Positions 58,540 to 64,000 of a DNA stretch of 64,000 nucleotides are shown piece by piece. The notes under the pieces are model-generated. The model made no database searches. It was not told the origin of the DNA and saw nothing but the letters and a program-made list of their open reading frames with translations. Where the stretch lies: positions 62,001 through 126,000 of the forward strand of contig CAWGMB010000014.1 in the NCBI GenBank assembly GCA_963823515.1, read 5' to 3'. Position 1 is the stretch's first letter. Every line of letters starts with the position of its first letter. The DNA is from Miltoncostaea sp963823515. Its GTDB lineage: Bacteria > Actinomycetota > Thermoleophilia > Miltoncostaeales > Miltoncostaeaceae. The translations under genes and the position numbers were made by a program.

Positions 58540-59729
58540 GCGGGCACCGTGGACATCATCTGAACCTCCTCGGCGGAACGGCGGGTGCGTTCGACGACCT
58601 CGGCGTGCATGGCACGCACGTCGCCGAGCTCGGCGAGCCGGGCGATCTGGCGCATGGCGCCGTTGCCCTCGCTCAGCATGACGGGAATCGTGGCGAGGAA
58701 GGGGGTCAGTCCCAGCGGCTCGTGCACGGGTGCGCTCCACTCGACGAGCGCCTCGATGGCCGCGCGCGTGCTGCGCTCCTCGCCGCGGTCGAGGTCGAGC
58801 AGGCGCCCCTCCAGCCCGTGTCGCTGGGCGCGCCAGAGGTTCTCCTCGATCAGCCCGCGCGCGTGCACCGGCACGGGCCGGCCCGCATCGAGGTCGCCGG
58901 CGAAGGCCGCCACGCACGCCAGGGACAGCGCGGCCACGGCCAGGGCGTGAGCCATCTCGGTCTGGCCGTCGCAGATCCTCACCTCGACCGTGCCGAAGCT
59001 GTGATGCGGGCGCACGCTCCACCAGATCTGGGTGCTCTCCACGATGGAACCGGTCCGCTCCAGCAGGTTCACGAAGGCGGCGTACTCGTCCCAGTCGGCG
59101 AAGGCGTCCGGCAACCCGCAGCGCGGAAAGCTCTTGGTGAAGACCTGGGTCCTGGTGGAGTGCAGCCGCGTGGCCCGGCCCCCGAAGACGGCGCTGTTGG
59201 CCGACAGCGCCAACAGCTCGGGCAGGACGCTGCGCATGGCCGTGGACACCGCGACGGCGCGGTCGGCGCCCCGGATCCCGGCGTGGAGGTGCATCGACCA
59301 GGTGTTGTTGGTCCAGGCGATGTAGCCGAGCTCCTCTTCGACCCGTCGGTAGTGCGGCGTGTCGATGATGCGCTGGTCGCTCCAGTGGCTGAACGGGTGC
59401 ACGCCGGCGACGCCGAGCGAGATCCCCAGGCGATCGGCGAGTGCGAGCGTCGCGAGGCGCCCCTCGACCAGCTCGCGGGCGGCCTCGCCGAAGGCGGTGT
59501 GGCGCCCGGTCTTGAACTCGATCTCGCTTGCGATCAGCTCGCCGGCGAGGCGCTCGCCCAGCGGCTCGGGGGCGGCCGCCATCATCTCCTCGAAGCGGTT
59601 GACCAACGCCAGACTGCCGGGGTCGAGGAGCTGGTACTCCTCCTCGATGCCCACGGTGAAGTCGGTCGACGCGTCGAATCGCTCGCGGGAGCCGGTCAGG
59701 ATGCCGGAAAGGGCGTCGCGATCAACCAT
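58536..59729 (-). CDS. carboxylate-amine ligase, YbdK/GCS2 family
   Basis: A 397-residue glutamate-cysteine-ligase-like protein: TVGIEEEYQLLDPGSLALVNRFEEM, ELIASEIEFKTGRH, GVAGVHPFSHWSDQRI, WTNNTWSMHLHAGIRGADRAV, RTQVFTKSFPRCGLP, IWWSVRPHHSFGTVEVRICD, and a closing EGNGAMRQIARLAELGDVRAMHAEVVERTRRSAE. It should ligate an amine to glutamate or a related carboxylate with ATP. In actinobacteria such genes relate to ergothioneine or gamma-glutamyl compounds, but the exact product is not evident. Confidence 0.9.
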   Translation of the reverse strand: MVDRDALSGILTGSRERFDASTDFTVGIEEEYQLLDPGSLALVNRFEEMMAAAPEPLGERLAGELIASEIEFKTGRHTAFGEAARELVEGRLATLALADRLGISLGVAGVHPFSHWSDQRIIDTPHYRRVEEELGYIAWTNNTWSMHLHAGIRGADRAVAVSTAMRSVLPELLALSANSAVFGGRATRLHSTRTQVFTKSFPRCGLPDAFADWDEYAAFVNLLERTGSIVESTQIWWSVRPHHSFGTVEVRICDGQTEMAHALAVAALSLACVAAFAGDLDAGRPVPVHARGLIEENLWRAQRHGLEGRLLDLDRGEERSTRAAIEALVEWSAPVHEPLGLTPFLATIPVMLSEGNGAMRQIARLAELGDVRAMHAEVVERTRRSAEEVQMMSTVPA

Positions 59730-59743
59730 CCGTGACCGAGCAT

Positions 59744-59779
59744 AGCAACGGACCCGCGGACGCCCGCGGGTCCGTTGCT
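59744..59779 (-). terminator. 16-bp perfect hairpin after rex
   Basis: AGCAACGGACCCGCGG (59744-59759) pairs exactly with 59764-59779 around a four-base loop. It lies between the minus-strand rex gene and the YbdK gene and should end rex transcripts. Confidence 0.8.
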
Positions 59780-59785
59780 CGCGGG

Positions 59786-60412
59786 TCAGCTCAGGTAGAA
59801 GTACAGCGCGTAGAGGAGCTCGACCGCCGGGCTCGAGGTGTGGACGGTCACGTCCGAGGGCACGGTCAGCAGGGCGTCCGAGTAGTTGAAGATGATCTTG
59901 ACGCCCGCGGCGACCAGGTCGTCGGCCACCTCCTGGGCGGCCGATCCGGGCACGGCGAGCACGCCGACCATGATCCCGTCGCCCTCGCTGACCACGTCCT
60001 GCAGCTCGCGGTAGTGGCGGATGGGGATGTCGCTGAGGGTGGTCCCGACGCGGCTGGGGTCAACGTCGAAGATCGCCGAGATCCGGAAGCCGTGGTCGGC
60101 GAAGACCCCGGAGGTGGCGATGGCCTGCCCGAGGTTGCCGGCGCCGAAGAGGGCGATGTTGTGCTGTCCGGAGGTGCGCAGGATCTTGCGGATCTGCTCG
60201 ATCAGCGAGTCGATGTCGTAGCCGACGCCCCGCTTGCCGAACTTGCCGAAGCCCGAGAGGTCGCGGCGGATCTGGGTCGGGTTGACGTTCGTGTACTCCG
60301 AGATCGACTGCGACGAGATACTGCTCTTGCCCATCTTCTTGGCCTGGGTCAGGACCTGCAGGTAGCGGGAGAGCCGGGCGGCGACACCCAGGGTGAGGCG
60401 GTCAGAGGCCAT
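59786..60412 (-). CDS. rex: redox-sensing transcriptional repressor Rex
   Basis: A 208-residue Rex. The N-terminal winged helix is LTLGVAARLSRYLQVLTQAKK through VNPTQIRRDLSGFGKFGKRGVGYD. The NADH domain has IALFGAGNLGQAI, DVDPSRVG, MVGVLAVPGSAAQEVADDLVAAGVKIIFNYSD and a domain-swapped C-terminal helix. It senses the NADH/NAD ratio and represses respiration genes. Two Rex-type half-sites lie upstream, so it may regulate itself. Confidence 0.95.
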   Translation of the reverse strand: MASDRLTLGVAARLSRYLQVLTQAKKMGKSSISSQSISEYTNVNPTQIRRDLSGFGKFGKRGVGYDIDSLIEQIRKILRTSGQHNIALFGAGNLGQAIATSGVFADHGFRISAIFDVDPSRVGTTLSDIPIRHYRELQDVVSEGDGIMVGVLAVPGSAAQEVADDLVAAGVKIIFNYSDALLTVPSDVTVHTSSPAVELLYALYFYLS

Positions 60413-60437
60413 CGGTCCGGATCCCCTCGATGGGACT

Positions 60438-60500
60438 TTGTGACAACTTGCTCAAGTTACGGCCTGGGGTATGCGATCCGCAAGTGCGGAGCGTCACAAG
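60438..60500. promoter_or_regulatory. possible Rex operator region upstream of rex
   Basis: TTTGTGACAACTTG starts at 60438 and GTCACAAGTTG at 60493, facing each other; TTGTGA/TCACAA is the Rex half-site core. An AACTTGCTCAAGTT palindrome covers 60445-60458. No full TTGTGA-N6-TCACAA operator is present, so the call is tentative. Confidence 0.4.
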
Positions 60501-60528
60501 TTGACACCGCCGGGCCCTGCCGCGGGCC

Positions 60529-63042
60529 TCAGCCCAGGGAGAACGGCCCGCTGATCCGCCGCACCACGGCGCCGTCGGGCCCGCGGGCGGTCACCCGAAG
60601 GCGGTAGCGCCCGTCGGGGACCCTCAGCCCCGAGGCGAGCCGCCGGGCGACGAGGAAGCGGTAGGTGCCGGCGGCCCACTCCCCGGTCTGCTTGGAGCCG
60701 ATCACCGGTAGAGCGGCGCCCCCGGCCGTGGGCACGAGCGCGAGGCGCACGCCGTGAACCCTCACATTGCTCAACCGGGCGTCCTCGCGGCGCAGGATGC
60801 CGAGTCGCACGCGCACCTCGGCGAGCCGGGAGTCGGCGCTCACCTCAGGCGCTCCGATCGCGTCCGCCGGCGTCCGCGCAGCGCGTGTGGGGAGCACGGG
60901 TGCCGTCGCGACCGAGGCCCCTGCGGCGTCGCGCAGGATCAGCCGGCCTGCCGTGGCGGTGGGCAGCCGCAGGCTCAGCGCCCGCGGTCCCCTCGCGGCG
61001 ATCGCGACGCGCGCGAGGATCGTCTCGGAGACGCCGTTCGAGAACGCCACGACATAACGCCCGCCCCCGCCGTCCAGGGTCGTGAGGGAGACGCGCGCGC
61101 GCGTCGCGCCGCGGTGGGTCCGGCTGGCGACGATCGCCGGCTCGATCCTGACCGCGCGCGCGACGGGCGCGGATGCGATGCCCGCCCCCTGGCGCTGGGG
61201 GGCGATGTCGCGGGCCGGCCGGGCCGACTGCACGAGCAGCGACTGCACCTGGCGCGGACCCAGGTCCGGACGGTCCACGCGCAGCCGCAGGGCGAGGGCC
61301 GCCACCTGGGCGGCGGCCGCGCTGGTGCCGGTGAGCGGAGCGGTCCGAGGGGGGCCGTCGGCGGCCTGCCCGGGCCACGCGGCCTCCCGGTCCACGGCCG
61401 GGGCGACGAGGTCGGGCTTCTGGCGCCCGTCGGTCGTCGGCCCCCACGAGGAGAACGAGGCCACGGCCGGTGCGGCGGGGCGCACGGGGTCGGGCGCGAG
61501 GGAGACCCTCAGCGCCGGATCGCCCGCGGCGAGGCGCGCCAGGGCATCCCCCTGCGCGGCGCCCAGGCCGACCACCGACAGCGCCAGGCCCCCGTCGCCG
61601 GGCACCGCGGGGAACGCCCCCGGCCCGGTCTCGTCCCAGAGCGCGAGGGCGGCCGCACCGGCCGAGGCGGCCCGGCCTGCCGTCGCCGCGATCGGCCCGG
61701 CGCCGCGCGCGACCACCACCAGGGCCCCTCGCACGCGCGACGAGCCGTCCGCCGCGAGGAACGCCTCGGGGGCGCCCCCGGTGGAGATGCCGGCGTCGTC
61801 GCGCAGCACGACGACGGGAAGGTCGGTGGCGGGGGCCTCGGCGCCCATGAGCGGCAGCGGTCCGAGGCGGGCGGCGGCGGGGCCGATGTGCGCGTCGAGG
61901 TGTGCCGTGCGCGCGGTCTCCGCCGCCGAGAGCCCGCCCACGGCGATCACGGTCGGCTCCGCGGCCGGGCCCCCCACCGACCCGGGTCGCGAGAAGGTGG
62001 GCCCGTCGTTGCCCGCCGGCGCCACCACGGTGGCTCCGAGGCGGTCCGCGGAGGCGAGCGCGTCGGAGACCGGGTCGGCGCCCCCGCCCGAGAAGCCCGC
62101 GGCGAGGCCGAGCAGGATCACCTCGGCGCCGTCGGCCGCGTCTCCGTCGCCGTCCGGATCGACGGCGCGCTCGAGCGCGGCGAGGACGCGGTCGGTGCGC
62201 GCGAGCGGGCGGAGGCGCCCGCCGACGGGCTCCGGGGCGACCACCCGGTAGGCCAGCAGGCGGGGAACATCGGCGGGGGCGAGGCCCTCGAGCGCACCCG
62301 AGCGCAGCACGAGGCTTGCCATCTGGGTGCCGTGGGCCTCCATCGCCGGGTCGGCCTCGGATGCCCGGGGGTCGTCGTCGCCGTCCACCAGGTCGGCGCC
62401 CCCCACGATCGGGAAGGTCGGGCCGATGCCGCCGCCCAGCCACGGGTGCGAGGGGTCGACGCCCGCGTCGATCAGCGCGATGTGCGCCGGCCCCGCGGCG
62501 TCCCCGGAGACGTCCGGCGGCGGCGCTCCCGTCGCGGCGGGCCCGGTGGCCGCCGGAGCGGCGCCCGCCTGGGCCGGCGCGAGGTAGGTCACGGGCACCA
62601 CGGCCGCCACGTCCGGGAGCGCCGCGAGCGCCTCCAGGCGCCCGGCGGGGAGGCTCACCGCGATCGCGTCCACGAGCATGCGGTACCGGAAGGTGACGGT
62701 CGCGCCGAGGCTCGTCAGCGTGGGGATGAGCGCCTCCTGGCGGGCGCTGATCGCCGCGGCGGCCGCCGCGGCGCCGGCCCGGCCGGCGGCCGCCGCGGGC
62801 GGCTCCCTCAGCAGCAGGATCACCGACTCGGAGTCGCCCGGCACGGGCAGCCGGGGCGCGCGGACGGCCTCGAGCGAGTCGTTCCATGCCGCGGCGGCGT
62901 CGAGCGCGGCGGCGCGGGCGGCGGGCGCGCCATCGCCGGGCCCGCGGAGCAGGTCGCCCGGCGCGGTGGTGGCGGCGGTCGCGGCGGGGGCCAGGAGCAC
63001 CGAGGCCCCGGCCAGCGCCAGGGCGGTGCGGGCGGCGGTCAT
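60529..63042 (-). CDS. secreted subtilisin-like serine protease with PA-type insert
   Basis: An 837-residue S8 protease. A signal peptide covers 1-23, and an I9-like prodomain about 70-155 (ESVILLLREPP, MLVDAIAVSLPAGRLEAL). Active-site residues are Asp192 (ALIDAGVDPSHP), His237 (EAHGTQMASL), Asn345 (VAPAGNDGP) and Ser574 (LTGTSAAAAQV). A protease-associated insert occurs between about 400 and 490. A large C-terminal beta domain follows. A spacer after His237 has Asp/Gly-rich residues (DPDGDGDAADG) that may bind calcium. Its ATG overlaps the tsaD stop. Confidence 0.92.
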   Translation of the reverse strand: MTAARTALALAGASVLLAPAATAATTAPGDLLRGPGDGAPAARAAALDAAAAWNDSLEAVRAPRLPVPGDSESVILLLREPPAAAAGRAGAAAAAAAISARQEALIPTLTSLGATVTFRYRMLVDAIAVSLPAGRLEALAALPDVAAVVPVTYLAPAQAGAAPAATGPAATGAPPPDVSGDAAGPAHIALIDAGVDPSHPWLGGGIGPTFPIVGGADLVDGDDDPRASEADPAMEAHGTQMASLVLRSGALEGLAPADVPRLLAYRVVAPEPVGGRLRPLARTDRVLAALERAVDPDGDGDAADGAEVILLGLAAGFSGGGADPVSDALASADRLGATVVAPAGNDGPTFSRPGSVGGPAAEPTVIAVGGLSAAETARTAHLDAHIGPAAARLGPLPLMGAEAPATDLPVVVLRDDAGISTGGAPEAFLAADGSSRVRGALVVVARGAGPIAATAGRAASAGAAALALWDETGPGAFPAVPGDGGLALSVVGLGAAQGDALARLAAGDPALRVSLAPDPVRPAAPAVASFSSWGPTTDGRQKPDLVAPAVDREAAWPGQAADGPPRTAPLTGTSAAAAQVAALALRLRVDRPDLGPRQVQSLLVQSARPARDIAPQRQGAGIASAPVARAVRIEPAIVASRTHRGATRARVSLTTLDGGGGRYVVAFSNGVSETILARVAIAARGPRALSLRLPTATAGRLILRDAAGASVATAPVLPTRAARTPADAIGAPEVSADSRLAEVRVRLGILRREDARLSNVRVHGVRLALVPTAGGAALPVIGSKQTGEWAAGTYRFLVARRLASGLRVPDGRYRLRVTARGPDGAVVRRISGPFSLG

Positions 63043-64000
63043 GCGGCGATGCCCCCGGGCGGGGCCGAGGCGATCGCGTCCATGCCGAGGTAGTCGGGCC
63101 ACGCGATCGCATCGGTGAATTGGGCCGCCGCCCCGATCATCGCGGCGTTGTCGGTGCACAGGGAGCGGTCGGGCACGGCGAGGCGCAGGCCGGCCTCCTC
63201 GGCCCCCTGGGCGACCAGCTCGCGCAGGCGGCCGTTGGCCGCGACGCCGCCGCCGAGCGAGACCGCGGGCACACCCTCGTCGAGCGCCGCGGCGATCAGG
63301 CGGTCGGCGAGCGGGCGTACGACGGCCTCCTGATACGACGCCGCCAGGTCGACGCGAACGCCCTCGTCGAGCGGCTCGCCGAGGTCGCGGACCGCGTAGA
63401 GGAGCGACGTCTTGACGCCGGCGAACGAGAAGTCGCGCATCCCCGCGCCGCGCAGGCCCACCGGGAAGCGATGCGCGCCGCGATCGCCGCCCGTCGCCAG
63501 GCGCTCGAGGGCGGGGCCCCCGGGGTAGCCGAGGCCGAGGATCCGGGCGCCCTTGTCGATGGCCTCGCCGGCGGCGTCGTCGATGGTCTGGCCGAGCGTC
63601 CGGGGCGCGCGCAGATCGGTGACGAGGTCGAGCCGGGTATGACCCCCGGAGGCGATCAGGCTCACGAAAGGGGGGTCCAGGGCGATCGGATCGAGCCACG
63701 CCGCGGCGATGTGGCCGTGCAGGTGGTCGACCAGGATCAGGGGCTTGAGGGCGCCGTACGCGAGCGCCTTCGCGGTGGCGACGCCGATCAGGAGGGCCCC
63801 GATCAGGCCCGGCCGCTGGGTGACGGCGACGGCCGCGACGTCTTCGAGCGCGAGCCCGGCCTCGGCGAGGGCCTGGTCGACGACGGCGTTGACCGTCCCC
63901 AGGTGGTGCCGGGCGGCCACCTCAGGCACGACCCCGCCGTAGGGGGCGTGGAGCTCGGCCTGGGAGGCGATGACGCTCGAGACGACGACGCGGCCCTCGA
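63039..64000 (-). CDS. tsaD: tRNA threonylcarbamoyladenosine biosynthesis protein TsaD (5' end outside the window)
   Basis: The C-terminal 320 residues of TsaD are visible: HAPYGGVVPEVAARHHLG with the metal-binding His pair, VAVTQRPGLIGALLIGVATAKALA, DHLHGHIAAAW, PFVSLIASGGHTRLDLV, IDDAAGEAIDKGARILGLGYPGGPALERLA, DFSFAGVKTSLL and SLGGGVAANGRLRELV, ending with CTDNAAMIG. It adds threonylcarbamoyl to A37 of ANN-decoding tRNAs. The frame is open to the edge. Confidence 0.95.
   Translation of the reverse strand, partial: EGRVVVSSVIASQAELHAPYGGVVPEVAARHHLGTVNAVVDQALAEAGLALEDVAAVAVTQRPGLIGALLIGVATAKALAYGALKPLILVDHLHGHIAAAWLDPIALDPPFVSLIASGGHTRLDLVTDLRAPRTLGQTIDDAAGEAIDKGARILGLGYPGGPALERLATGGDRGAHRFPVGLRGAGMRDFSFAGVKTSLLYAVRDLGEPLDEGVRVDLAASYQEAVVRPLADRLIAAALDEGVPAVSLGGGVAANGRLRELVAQGAEEAGLRLAVPDRSLCTDNAAMIGAAAQFTDAIAWPDYLGMDAIASAPPGGIAA

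Overview
This is a very GC-rich bacterial window with strong third-position GC and almost no intergenic DNA. Start and stop codons of neighbouring genes overlap repeatedly as GTGA, ATGA or TGATG. The gene content points to Actinomycetota: short actinobacterial-type inositol-phosphate synthase, Rex, an Rpf-like transglycosylase domain, an NADPH:F420 reductase and an LLM-type flavin oxidoreductase. The style resembles Thermoleophilia, but that placement is inference. I saw no rRNA, tRNA, CRISPR array, prophage or intact insertion sequence. The window looks chromosomal.

Layout: 0-3 kb holds the end of a Nudix-type regulator, two small proteins, a YqgE protein and an MFS exporter. 3.1-5.7 kb holds a PEP-synthase/rifampin-phosphotransferase-like enzyme split over two overlapping genes. 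5.8-10 kb holds the primary sigma factor with its promoter, an Rpf-like wall hydrolase and a diguanylate cyclase. 10-13.4 kb is a four-gene ABC export operon. 13.5-15.3 kb holds ino1 and a recombinase-like protein lacking catalytic residues, separated by a repeated 12-mer operator-like array. 15.3-28.4 kb is a mixed region with a C5-epimerase-like protein, a metallo-beta-lactamase-fold hydrolase, a TetR regulator, secreted proteins, a subtilase and a photolyase. 28.5-32.2 kb is a TPP-riboswitch thiamin operon (thiL plus thiZXY-like uptake genes). 32.2-35.2 kb holds a pilin, an odd Cys-rich protein and FtsH. 35.3-44.5 kb holds a small zincin, a nitroreductase, npdG, folD, pcrA, an SDR pseudogene, cysE, a GNAT protein, ppk2 and cysK. 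44.5-53.6 kb is a nucleoside-salvage cluster (adenosine kinase, deoA, cdd, a HAD protein, add, psuG, deoC, a phosphosugar mutase, PNP). 54.2-64 kb holds an Rrf2 regulator, hppA, a YbdK-type ligase, rex, a second subtilase and tsaD, which runs off the edge.

Three themes stand out. First, a 14-bp palindrome (GCGYCAATTGRCGC) recurs at seven places between 26 and 52 kb, usually as closely spaced pairs that form long hairpins in gaps, and twice inside coding sequence. Second, the nucleoside cluster is eroding: adenosine kinase is frameshifted, deoC is internally deleted and truncated, and only fragments remain of an M20 hydrolase, a PfkB kinase beside psuG, and another enzyme tail. Third, several genes show unusual expression or structure: a split PHP-type enzyme, a recombinase without its serine, an octanucleotide repeat in a membrane-protein gene, and a Cys-rich protein whose frame has no stop near its expected end.
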